NCBI GenBank assembly: GCA_964512075.1 | Contig: CAZEID010000012.1 | Location: 1 to 13,721, forward strand | Source of the DNA: CAZEID01 sp964512075 | Lineage (GTDB): Bacteria > Patescibacteriota > WWE3 > 9FT-COMBO-53-11 | Direction of reading: 5' to 3' | DNA length: 13,721 nt | Shown here: positions 6,909 through 12,633 of the stretch, piece by piece | How positions within the stretch are numbered: the first letter of the stretch is position 1 | How the letters are laid out: each line of letters opens with the position of its first letter | Position numbers and translations under genes: made by a program | Notes under the pieces: generated by a model | What the model saw: only the letters and a program-made list of their open reading frames with translations | Databases searched by the model: none | What the model was told of the DNA's origin: nothing

Positions 6909-7810
6909 TGGACCTCCTAACCGGTTTGCGCGAATCGATTGCGGCCTTTGTTCGATCCGGTCTGCCCGAGCCGCATTCTTCCTTGCTGTTGGGGATGATT
7001 CTGGGAATTAAGTCCGGCTTTCCGCCGGATTTTTACGAAGCGCTCCGAGTGAGCGGTACTTTGCACGTGGTAGTGGTTTCGGGTTTTAACATTACTATCA
7101 TCATTAATACCCTTGCCCGTGCGCTAATTTTTATTCCGCTGAAAATTCGTCTTTTTATCACTCTCTTGTTTATTACTGCTTTTGTCCTTTTGGTAGGGGT
7201 TAACCCTCCAGTGGTGCGGGCCGCTTTGATGGGTGCGGTTGGTCTGCTGGCGACGGTTTTGGGGCGCCAAGGTGACGCTCTAAGGGCCCTTCTGCTAGCC
7301 GTTTTAGTGATGTTGGTTATCCAGCCAACTTGGGTGGGAGAATTGAGCTTTCAACTATCTTTTCTTGCAACTTTAGGGCTAATTTTGGTGTTTCCCATCC
7401 TCGACCGAGTAGTACCTGGCCAAAGTTTCCTTCGGACTGACTTTTTGACTACCATTTCAGCCCAAATCCTGGTTTGGCCCCTCTTAGCGTACCGGTTCGG
7501 GACGGTTTCGGTACTTTCTCCAGTGGTAAACGCCTTAGTTTTATGGACAGTTCCGATTGTAACTTATATTGGCTTGGTTACAGCCACAATAGGTTTAACT
7601 GTCAAAGAAATGTCTGGTTTGATACTGGTTCCGACGCGGCTCTTCTTGGACTACTTTATCTGGATTGTGGAGCGTTTTTCCACCCTCAAGTGGGGATACT
7701 TTGAGGTTTTGCCGTTTTCTCCGTTAGCTTTAATTCTGTACTTTGGAGTTTTAGGAGGAGGATTATGGTTTCTCTACCAGCGATTAACCGGAAAACAATT
7801 GAAAAGTTGA
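6908..7810 (+). CDS. comEC: ComEC/Rec2 competence membrane domain (DNA-uptake channel), stand-alone
   Basis: A 300-residue, strongly hydrophobic protein with about 7-8 membrane segments that matches the ComEC/Rec2 competence domain. The family signature is seen at residues 20-65: EPHSSLLLGMILG, then EALRVSGTLHVVVVSGFNITII. Later NPPVVRAALMG and ELSFQLSFLATLG are also typical. ComEC forms the inner-membrane channel that brings single-stranded DNA into the cytoplasm. Usual bacterial ComEC is one protein of about 700-800 residues, with an N-terminal OB-like domain and a C-terminal metallo-hydrolase. Here the OB-like part is missing and the hydrolase is a separate overlapping gene. The start is fixed by the TAATG overlap with comEA. 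The end overlaps the next gene by 46 bases in another frame. A frameshifted fusion is the alternative, but the good ribosome-binding site of the next gene argues against it. Confidence 0.92.
   Translation: MDLLTGLRESIAAFVRSGLPEPHSSLLLGMILGIKSGFPPDFYEALRVSGTLHVVVVSGFNITIIINTLARALIFIPLKIRLFITLLFITAFVLLVGVNPPVVRAALMGAVGLLATVLGRQGDALRALLLAVLVMLVIQPTWVGELSFQLSFLATLGLILVFPILDRVVPGQSFLRTDFLTTISAQILVWPLLAYRFGTVSVLSPVVNALVLWTVPIVTYIGLVTATIGLTVKEMSGLILVPTRLFLDYFIWIVERFSTLKWGYFEVLPFSPLALILYFGVLGGGLWFLYQRLTGKQLKS
7753..7758 (+). promoter_or_regulatory. Strong internal Shine-Dalgarno for the ComEC-type hydrolase
   Basis: AGGAGG sits six bases before ATG 7765, inside the end of the comEC reading frame, and is followed by a second partial AGG. 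It is the best ribosome-binding site in the run, and it supports independent translation of the downstream gene despite the 46-base overlap. Confidence 0.75.
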
Positions 7811-8637
7811 TTTTAGGGATTCTTTTGGGAACCGTTTTCCTAATCTTTTGGACGCTCACTCCGCGTTTTTCGGCCTATTTATCCGGAGAAGGGCTCTTGA
7901 TTCGTTTCTACGACGTGGGGCAAGGAGATGCAATCTTAATCGAGAAAGGAACAACCCAGATTCTAGTTGACGGGGGACCAAATGATCGGATCCTTACTTA
8001 TTTGGGACGGGATTTGCTCCCGTGGGATCGGGAGATTGAGCTCCTGGTGCTGACCCACCCCCATGCAGATCATCTGACCGGTCTCATTCCCGTGATTGAG
8101 CGCTACCAGGTCCAAAAGATTCTCTACTATCCTGGTACTCTTGAGAGCCAGGGTTACTCTCGGTTTTTAGTTGCTGTTCAAAAGGAGGGGGCGGAGATTC
8201 TGGCCGGTCGGGCCGGGGGAGAAATTCGGTTGAGGGACCTTTTCTTGCAGATACTCTGGCCAATTGATAATTACTACGATCAAAATGCCAATAATGAGTC
8301 GTTGGTGCTCCTCTTAGGCTACGCTGATTTTGCCGCTTTGCTCCTGGGGGATGCGGAAGGGGTGGTGCAGTCCAAACTCTCTATCAACCAAGATGTGGAT
8401 TTGCTAAAAGTGGCTCATCACGGTTCTTGGGATGGGATTTACGAGCCGCTCTTGCGGGAAGTTTCGCCAACCTTGGCGATAATTTCCGTCGGTGCCAATA
8501 ACCGCTACGGTCATCCTCATCAGCAGACGCTAAAGTTATTTGACAATCTCGGGATACCGTACCTGAGAACCGACCTGGCGGGAACAATTACAGTAAAGAG
8601 CGACGGCCGCAATTTCTGGTATGATACAGAAAGATGA
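7765..8637 (+). CDS. ComEC C-terminal-type metallo-beta-lactamase-fold hydrolase, membrane anchored
   Basis: The 290-residue protein has one membrane segment at about residues 14-34, then a metallo-beta-lactamase fold. Seen motifs: FYDVGQGDAILIE (48-60), ILVDGGP (66-72), the metal-binding HPHADH (98-103), LLLGDAE (192-198), KVAHHGS (215-221) and VGANNRYGHPH (242-252). The order matches the C-terminal domain of ComEC/Rec2. In ComEC this domain is thought to degrade the non-transported DNA strand at the outer face of the membrane, and the N-terminal anchor here suits that placement. The start at 7765 is backed by AGGAGG six bases upstream. All metal ligands appear present, so it should be active. 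Its TGA overlaps the ATG of argS by four bases (ATGA). It most likely works with the separate channel protein encoded just upstream. Confidence 0.92.
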   Translation: MVSLPAINRKTIEKLILGILLGTVFLIFWTLTPRFSAYLSGEGLLIRFYDVGQGDAILIEKGTTQILVDGGPNDRILTYLGRDLLPWDREIELLVLTHPHADHLTGLIPVIERYQVQKILYYPGTLESQGYSRFLVAVQKEGAEILAGRAGGEIRLRDLFLQILWPIDNYYDQNANNESLVLLLGYADFAALLLGDAEGVVQSKLSINQDVDLLKVAHHGSWDGIYEPLLREVSPTLAIISVGANNRYGHPHQQTLKLFDNLGIPYLRTDLAGTITVKSDGRNFWYDTER

Positions 8638-10298
8638 GGGAAAAGATTGCGCTGGCGGTAAAAAGTGCCGTTAAAGAACTGTATCAATTGGAACTGCGCC
8701 CGGATTTAGGCCACCCCCAATTAGAGAATTTCGGCGATTTTGCCACCCCGGTGGCTTTGGAGGTGGCGCGGCAGATTGGTAGCGATCCGTTGGAGATTGC
8801 CAGCCAGCTCAAACTTCGGCTCGAAGGCGAACTGGAAGGTTTCGTCGAGGAGATTCAGGTCGAAAAACCGGGCTTTCTCAACTTCTGGTTGAGTGCCGAG
8901 ACTTTAATGAAGGAATTAAACGAGGTGGGAGCAAAGGGGGGAGCGTACGGTTCCACCAATCTCGGCGAAGGAAAGACGGTCGTAATCGACTATTCGGCTC
9001 CAAATATTGCCAAGCGTTTTGGGATTGGGCACCTCCGCTCGACTGTGATCGGGCAGGCGCTCTACAACTTATACAAATTTTCCGGCTATAAAGTGATCGG
9101 GGATAATCATCTCGGGGATTGGGGGACACAGTTTGGTGTGCTTCTGCGCCAGATCAGCCGTAGAAAATTAACAATTAGCAATTTAACGATCGACAAGCTC
9201 GAGGAGCTTTACGTGGAATTTCACCGGGAGGCGGAGAAGAAACCAAAGCTAATGGAGGAGGCCCGGGAGTGGTTTTTGAAGTTGGAAAGCGGGGATCGGG
9301 AAGCCCGCGAGATCTGGCAAGCGGTGGTGGGTATATCCATGAAAGAATTTGACCGGATCTACCGTCTTTTGGGAGTAGAGTTCGACTACGCTTACGGAGA
9401 AAGTTTCTATGAAGACCAAATGCCGGCAGTGATCGCCGAGGTTCGGAGGGCCGGGCTAGCAAAGAGGAGCGATGGGGCCGAGATCGTCGAATTTTCCGAG
9501 CTCCCTCCGGCCATTTTGGTTAAGAGTGACGGGGCCACGACCTACTTCACCCGGGATTTAGCCACGATTAAGTATCGGCTGGAGACCTGGAAGCCCCAAA
9601 TTATCATCTACGAAGTTGGTGCCGATCAGAAGCTGCACTTTCAGCAGGTCTTCGAGGCTGTCCGGCGGTTGGGTTGGGGGGAGGGGGTCGAGTTAGTGCA
9701 CGTGGCGCACGGGTTGATCCGCTTTGCGGCGGGGAAGCTGTCCACCCGGCGGGGGCAGACTGTCAAGCTGGAGGAGGTTTTGGACGAGGCTATCGCTCGA
9801 GCGGAGAAGCTGGTTGGTAAAAGAGAAGCGGTGACCAAGGCCGTGGGGATTGGGGCGGTAAAGTATTTTGATCTTTCTCACCAACCCCAAACCGACATCA
9901 TCTTCGATTGGGAAAAGATGTTTTTACTGGAGGGGAATAGTGCTCCCTACCTTCAATACACATACGCTAGAGCAAGTAGCGTCCTTCGCAAGGCAGGGGT
10001 CAGCCAGTTGACAGTTGATAGTCGGCAGTCGGCAGTTGGGGAGGAGGAACTGCCGATATTGCGGTACATTTATCGTTTCCCGGAAATTGTAGAAGATGCA
10101 GCGAAAAGTTACTCCCCCAACTTGCTTTGCAATTATCTTTTTGACCTCGCTCAACGCTTTAACCGCTTCTACGCTGCGGTACCAATCATCCGGGCCAAAG
10201 AAAACCGGGACTTGCGGCTGGCCTTAACTTCTGCGACCGCTCAAGTGCTTAAAAATGGCTTGACGCTTCTGGGAATTGCGACGCCGGAAAGGTTATAA
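8634..10298 (+). CDS. argS: Arginyl-tRNA synthetase
   Basis: Attaches arginine to tRNA-Arg in the cytoplasm. The 554-residue length and domain order are normal: an N-terminal ArgRS additional domain (about 1-90, with NFGDFATPVALEVA), a class I catalytic core with SAPNIAKRFGIGHLRST (HIGH-type signature at 131-134), DNHLGDWGTQFG at 157-168, a KMSKS-like LSTRRG at 369-374, and a C-terminal DALR anticodon-binding domain ending LTLLGIATPERL. The ATG overlaps the upstream stop as ATGA, so coupling is likely. A TATGAT preceded by TG lies 8 bases before the ATG and might be an extra promoter giving a leaderless transcript. Odd features are two heptanucleotide arrays translated in frame, at about residues 178-185 and 458-469, both at positions of variable length in the family. 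A tRNA-Arg gene is in the same window at 12460. Confidence 0.97.
   Translation: MREKIALAVKSAVKELYQLELRPDLGHPQLENFGDFATPVALEVARQIGSDPLEIASQLKLRLEGELEGFVEEIQVEKPGFLNFWLSAETLMKELNEVGAKGGAYGSTNLGEGKTVVIDYSAPNIAKRFGIGHLRSTVIGQALYNLYKFSGYKVIGDNHLGDWGTQFGVLLRQISRRKLTISNLTIDKLEELYVEFHREAEKKPKLMEEAREWFLKLESGDREAREIWQAVVGISMKEFDRIYRLLGVEFDYAYGESFYEDQMPAVIAEVRRAGLAKRSDGAEIVEFSELPPAILVKSDGATTYFTRDLATIKYRLETWKPQIIIYEVGADQKLHFQQVFEAVRRLGWGEGVELVHVAHGLIRFAAGKLSTRRGQTVKLEEVLDEAIARAEKLVGKREAVTKAVGIGAVKYFDLSHQPQTDIIFDWEKMFLLEGNSAPYLQYTYARASSVLRKAGVSQLTVDSRQSAVGEEELPILRYIYRFPEIVEDAAKSYSPNLLCNYLFDLAQRFNRFYAAVPIIRAKENRDLRLALTSATAQVLKNGLTLLGIATPERL
9166..9186 (+). repeat. Heptanucleotide array 1 inside argS
   Basis: Three A/T-rich 7-base units at 9166, 9173 and 9180, all beginning AATT (AATTAAC, AATTAGC, then AATTTAA). 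Translated within RKLTISNLTIDKL, between GTQFG and ELYVEF, where ArgRS proteins vary in length. Confidence 0.6.
10006..10040 (+). repeat. Heptanucleotide array 2 inside argS
   Basis: Five consecutive 7-base units starting at 10006, 10013, 10020, 10027 and 10034. Four fit the consensus AGTYGRY and the last is AGTTGGG. The array is 35 bases and is translated in frame as part of SQLTVDSRQSAVG in the anticodon-binding domain. Period-7 repeats of this kind are known as STRR sequences in cyanobacteria. Confidence 0.8.
10030..10055 (+). repeat. Hairpin at the end of argS heptanucleotide array 2
   Basis: CGGCAGTT at 10030-10037 pairs perfectly with AACTGCCG at 10048-10055 around a 10-base purine loop. 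It starts inside the heptamer array and reaches beyond it, so array and hairpin may form one inserted unit. Confidence 0.6.
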
Positions 10299-10299
10299 T
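10294..10299 (+). promoter_or_regulatory. Consensus -10-like TATAAT directly before ndk
   Basis: A perfect TATAAT overlaps the argS stop codon and ends 5 bases before ATG 10305. Transcription from it would begin at about the start codon and give a leaderless ndk message. No well-spaced -35 box is seen; TTGACG at 10260-10265 is too far away. Confidence 0.35.
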
Positions 10300-10304
10300 T
10301 TTGC

Positions 10305-10850
10305 ATGATGGAACGCACGATGGTGGTTTTCAAACCGGATTCGGTCGAGCGGGGGCTGGTGGGAGAGATTTTAACCCGCTTTGAGCACGCCGGACTTCGG
10401 ATTGTGGGATCGAAAACCCTGACTGTGACCGAAGATTTTGTAGCTCGTCACTACCCTGATAAACCTGATTTCTTACGCTCAATGGGAATGAAGACTTTGG
10501 AGAATTACGCCGAAGTCGGGTTAGACCCGATTAAAGAGTTAGGGACGGACGATCCGGTCGAAATTGGCCGGCGAATCCGTCGCTGGAATATGGAGTTTCT
10601 CTCCAAAGGTCCGGTAATTGCTTTTGTGTTGGAGGGGAACCATGCAGTGGCGAACGTTCGCCGGCTGGTTGGCAAAACGATTCCCTCTACCGCCGAGGCC
10701 GGTACAATCCGCGGGGATTATTCGGTTGATTCTTCAATTCTCGCTAACCGGGAGAGGCGCGCTGTTCACAACCTCGTTCACGCTTCCGGTACGGTCGAGG
10801 AAGCGGAAGAAGAAATCAAACTTTGGTTCAAGCCCTCTGAACTAGTCTAA
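10305..10850 (+). CDS. ndk: Nucleoside diphosphate kinase (long form)
   Basis: Transfers the gamma-phosphate between nucleoside triphosphates and diphosphates through a phospho-histidine, balancing NTP pools. The 181 residues exceed the usual 135-150. Motifs seen: ERTMVVFKPDSVERGLVGEI with the conserved Lys10, GPVIAFVLEGNHAV at 102-115, the phosphate-binding region VGKTIPSTAEAGTIRGDY, and the active-site segment NLVHASGTVEEAEEEI with His159 as the expected phospho-histidine. The extra length is mostly in residues 52-100, between the first helix pair and the VIAFVLEG strand, and resembles an insertion seen in some archaeal and CPR homologs. The gene starts 6 bases after argS; ATG at 10305 or 10308 could be used. 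TATAAT at 10294-10299 lies only 5 bases before the first ATG. It is the last gene of the plus-strand run. Confidence 0.95.
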   Translation: MMERTMVVFKPDSVERGLVGEILTRFEHAGLRIVGSKTLTVTEDFVARHYPDKPDFLRSMGMKTLENYAEVGLDPIKELGTDDPVEIGRRIRRWNMEFLSKGPVIAFVLEGNHAVANVRRLVGKTIPSTAEAGTIRGDYSVDSSILANRERRAVHNLVHASGTVEEAEEEIKLWFKPSELV

Positions 10851-10863
10851 TCAAGCCTAACAG

Positions 10864-10886
10864 CCTAACCTTCGAGGTTAACAGGA
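10864..10886 (+). repeat. REP-like palindromic element, left flank of the RAYT gene
   Basis: A 23-base element with hairpin TAACCT-TCG-AGGTTA at 10866-10880. It matches the reverse complement of 11630-11652 at 21 of 23 positions and directly abuts the RAYT stop codon. It overlaps a tandem 8-base repeat (AGCCTAAC at 10854 and 10862). A T-rich stretch follows only about 11 bases later, so it is at best a weak terminator for ndk. Confidence 0.75.
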
Positions 10887-11585
10887 TCAATTTTGGGTTT
10901 TTTCAATAATTAAGTCCTCAACTCCCGATAGGATGCGATCGGAGCTAATCTTTGCTTCTACGAATTCCCGATAGCCCGCAGGTCCTCCGACCTTACTCGC
11001 CCAAAATTCGACTTCTTCTTGGTTGGTGACGGAGGAATTCTTGAATCCTATCCAATCCTGGTAGGAGCTATAACGCCAATCTTGGGGACTTTTGATCTTT
11101 CCCGTTCGGTTTGCCTTTTTGGACAGCAATGGGTTGAGATGAATATAGCGGCTTAATTGGAGAACTGATTCCTCATCCCGGATTTCCTTCGATTTAAACT
11201 TCCCTTGGAAGAGGACACCACTTCTTTCGTATTTGAGATTGAAGTAGCGGGTGTATCCATTGATCAGATCGGAAACGAACCGGCTGAGTTTTCCGGGATT
11301 ATTTTTATCAGGCTTCACAAGGAGATGAAAGTGATTAGGCATGATTGCGAAAGCGACAATTATCGCCCTTTCCTCCCGTGAACCTTCGAGGTTGGGGCGG
11401 TGGGAAAGGGAAAGGTCGATGAATTGCGAATATGGGATCCGTCTTTCCAGCTTGTAATATTCCAGTAGGCTGACGAAGCGTTGATAGTCGCGGGCGCCTT
11501 CGAAGATTCGCGATTTTTCTTTCACGGCCCGATTATAAATGTGATAGTAAAAATCGGGGTTGAAATTTCTTGGTTGGGAGGTCAT
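10887..11585 (-). CDS. REP-associated tyrosine transposase (RAYT), Y1 / IS200-like family
   Basis: A 232-residue single-domain Y1 transposase. Seen motifs: FYYHIYNRAV near the N-terminus, FAIMPNHFHLLVKP with the metal-binding HFH at 85-87, and NGYTRYFNLKYERSGVLFQGKFKS carrying the candidate catalytic Tyr111 or Tyr114, then LSRYIHLNPLL and PQDWRYSSYQDW. This order is typical of RAYT proteins, which nick and rejoin single-stranded DNA at short REP hairpins and are usually domesticated single-copy genes. It lacks the terminal structures of a full IS200/IS605 element. Inverted 23-base palindromic copies flank it at 10864-10886 and 11630-11652. A third partial copy lies inside the reading frame around RPNLEGSREE (residues 63-72), where relatives have a variable linker. 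No Shine-Dalgarno with normal spacing is seen. The gene looks intact. Confidence 0.9.
   Translation of the reverse strand: MTSQPRNFNPDFYYHIYNRAVKEKSRIFEGARDYQRFVSLLEYYKLERRIPYSQFIDLSLSHRPNLEGSREERAIIVAFAIMPNHFHLLVKPDKNNPGKLSRFVSDLINGYTRYFNLKYERSGVLFQGKFKSKEIRDEESVLQLSRYIHLNPLLSKKANRTGKIKSPQDWRYSSYQDWIGFKNSSVTNQEEVEFWASKVGGPAGYREFVEAKISSDRILSGVEDLIIEKTQN
11369..11393 (-). repeat. REP-like element copy inside the RAYT gene
   Basis: AACCTTCGAGGTT at 11381-11393 has the same core as the left flank. The preceding TTTCCTCCCGT (11369-11379) is identical to the bases before the core of the right flank (11625-11635). This supports true homology and not chance. The stretch is translated as RPNLEGSREER. 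Confidence 0.6.
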
Positions 11586-11595
11586 CCTTGGGGCT

Positions 11596-11623
11596 ATTTT
11601 AATACCGCTTCAAAAAACTGCAA
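11596..11623 (-). promoter_or_regulatory. Candidate promoter of the RAYT gene
   Basis: On the minus strand, TTGCAG (11623-11618) is followed after 16 bases by TAAAAT (11601-11596). The implied transcript start lies within a few bases of the ATG at 11585, so the message would be nearly leaderless. Confidence 0.4.
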
Positions 11624-11629
11624 GTTTCC

Positions 11630-11652
11630 TCCCGTTAACCTCGAGGGTTAGG
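11630..11652 (-). repeat. REP-like palindromic element, right flank of the RAYT gene
   Basis: Inverted partner of 10864-10886 (21 of 23 matches), with hairpin TAACC-TCGAG-GGTTA, or one pair longer with a G-T pair. It overlaps the sortase stop codon (11650-11648), so the element supplies the TAA that ends the sortase reading frame. Confidence 0.75.
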
Positions 11653-12334
11653 GTTGGCGGAGTTCGGCGGTGATAATCAATCGGTTTAATGCGACTCCGG
11701 GAGGGTCGCAAGTTTGCAGTGTCAGGTGGGGGGTGTCGAAGGTCTGGGTGAGGGGCGCGGTGTTGAAGCCGGAGACAACCTCTTTCTCCGCAACGTAGTA
11801 GTCATAACGTTCGCCTTGGTAGTAAATGACGATCCGGTCATTTTTTTCTAGCTTGCGCAGGAGGTTAAACACGCCAGAGTAGGGTCCGTAGTTCCAGAAA
11901 TCTAGGGCGGAATGGGCGAAGAGATAGGAGTTGCCGTTCTGCCCCGGTTTGACGGTTCCTTTAGCGTGGGCGACGCCGCGGTCCAGCGCCTTGAGATAGG
12001 CGCTTTTGTCGGAAACAGGAACATCCGCAATTATTGGTGCATTCACCCCAATTTTCTCAATCACAATCCCGAACTGCGTGGATTTTGGAGTAACTTTTAG
12101 GGGGGTAGGCTGGCGGAGGAGATTAGCAAACGGGCTCTCCGGCTCTTCCGCCGCGGGGGTTTCATCAACCGTAAAATGTTGACCTCGCAGGCGCCAATAG
12201 GCGTAAAGGGTTTCTTGCCGGATTATACCCCAGAAAGAGGCGATGAAATAAACAGCTGCCCCGAGAATTAGGGCGTTGGAGAGGGTTCTTAGCGCGATGA
12301 GCTTCCAGTCTAAGCCGCGGATTTTTTCGAACAT
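11648..12334 (-). CDS. Sortase (class D/E-like transpeptidase), membrane anchored
   Basis: A 228-residue protein with an N-terminal membrane segment at about residues 17-36, a linker, and a sortase domain. The catalytic triad is visible: His141 in YLFAHSAL, Cys209 in LTLQTCDPPG, and Arg218 in ALNRLIITAEL. VIEKIGVNAPI at 91-101 and AHAKGTVKPGQNG at 122-134 are also typical. Sortases cleave a C-terminal sorting signal and link surface proteins to each other or to the envelope. The TLQTC context suits small class D/E-type enzymes better than class A, but the class is not certain. The neighbouring fibre protein has no sorting signal, so its substrate is not evident here. The gene starts three bases after the tRNA-Pro 3' end and has no ribosome-binding site. 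Its stop codon lies within a REP-like element. Confidence 0.93.
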   Translation of the reverse strand: MFEKIRGLDWKLIALRTLSNALILGAAVYFIASFWGIIRQETLYAYWRLRGQHFTVDETPAAEEPESPFANLLRQPTPLKVTPKSTQFGIVIEKIGVNAPIIADVPVSDKSAYLKALDRGVAHAKGTVKPGQNGNSYLFAHSALDFWNYGPYSGVFNLLRKLEKNDRIVIYYQGERYDYYVAEKEVVSGFNTAPLTQTFDTPHLTLQTCDPPGVALNRLIITAELRQP

Positions 12335-12337
12335 TTC

Positions 12338-12412
12338 TGGTCGGGGAGGGGGGAATTGAACCCCCTGCCTCCCGCACCCGAAGCGGGCGGTCTACCGATG
12401 ACCTACTCCCCG
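12338..12412 (-). tRNA. tRNA-Pro (anticodon CGG)
   Basis: Reads CCG codons. The 75-base gene folds fully: acceptor CGGGGAG/CTCCCCG, D stem GGTC/GACC with GG in the loop, anticodon stem CCCGC/GCGGG with loop TTCGGGT (anticodon CGG, G at 37 as expected for Pro), T stem GGGGG/CCCCC with loop TTCAATT, discriminator A, and an encoded CCA. The sortase ATG follows three bases after the CCA on the same strand. Confidence 0.96.
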
Positions 12413-12439
12413 ACAGCTGGGAGGAAAGAAGTGCGCAGT

Positions 12440-12454
12440 TGGTATAATTATACC
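12440..12454. promoter_or_regulatory. Palindromic bidirectional -10 element between divergent tRNA genes
   Basis: GGTATAATTATACC at 12441-12454 is a perfect 14-base palindrome containing TATAAT on both strands. On the plus strand it is an extended -10 (TGG before TATAAT), ending 11 bases before tRNA-Arg. On the minus strand TATAAT (12452-12447) ends 34 bases before tRNA-Pro. No good -35 box is seen on either side. Confidence 0.7.
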
Positions 12455-12459
12455 CGAAG

Positions 12460-12537
12460 GCCCCTGTAGCTCAATTTGGACAGAGCAGACCCGTCCTAAG
12501 GGAAAGGTTGCAAGTTCGAGTCTTGCCAGGGGCACCA
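12460..12537 (+). tRNA. tRNA-Arg (anticodon CCT) with a weak anticodon stem
   Basis: Reads AGG codons. Acceptor GCCCCTG/CAGGGGC, D stem GCTC/GAGC, T stem GCAAG/CTTGC with loop TTCGAGT, discriminator A and encoded CCA are all perfect. The anticodon arm is GACCC-GTCCTAA-GGGAA: only three of five pairs form, with G-A and A-A mismatches at 27-43 and 28-42, and position 32 is G where a pyrimidine is usual. The anticodon CCT with A at 37 fits Arg. Confidence 0.88.
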
Positions 12538-12550
12538 CCTTCCCCTCTCC

Positions 12551-12580
12551 TTGACTTTCCTGTTCAGTTTTTGCTATGAA
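12551..12580 (+). promoter_or_regulatory. Candidate promoter of the second HTH-fibre gene
   Basis: TTGACT at 12551-12556 and TATGAA at 12575-12580, 18 bases apart, with TG at 12572-12573 before the -10. The implied start near 12587 would give a leader of about 97 bases that holds two hairpins. Confidence 0.5.
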
Positions 12581-12609
12581 TAACTTCAGCAAACCTACTC
12601 GAACTTAAA

Positions 12610-12633
12610 CAAATATCCTGACAAGGATATTTG
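12610..12633 (+). promoter_or_regulatory. Perfect 10-pair hairpin / dyad in the leader of the second HTH-fibre gene
   Basis: CAAATATCCT (12610-12619) pairs exactly with AGGATATTTG (12624-12633) around GACA. A second hairpin, AGCGA/TCGCT, follows at 12636-12651. No T-run follows, so this is not a standard terminator. It may be an operator for a dimeric regulator or a structured 5' leader. Confidence 0.6.

Noticed and set aside
10006..10040. CRISPR array
   Set aside because: Units are 7 bases without spacers and lie inside argS.
10866..10910. Rho-independent terminator after ndk
   Set aside because: The stem is only six pairs and the T-rich stretch is not adjacent; the element is better explained as the RAYT-flanking palindrome.
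12392..12592. 66-residue minus-strand reading frame
   Set aside because: It crosses two tRNA genes and their promoter; the PLARLELATFPLGR stretch is the antisense of tRNA-Arg.
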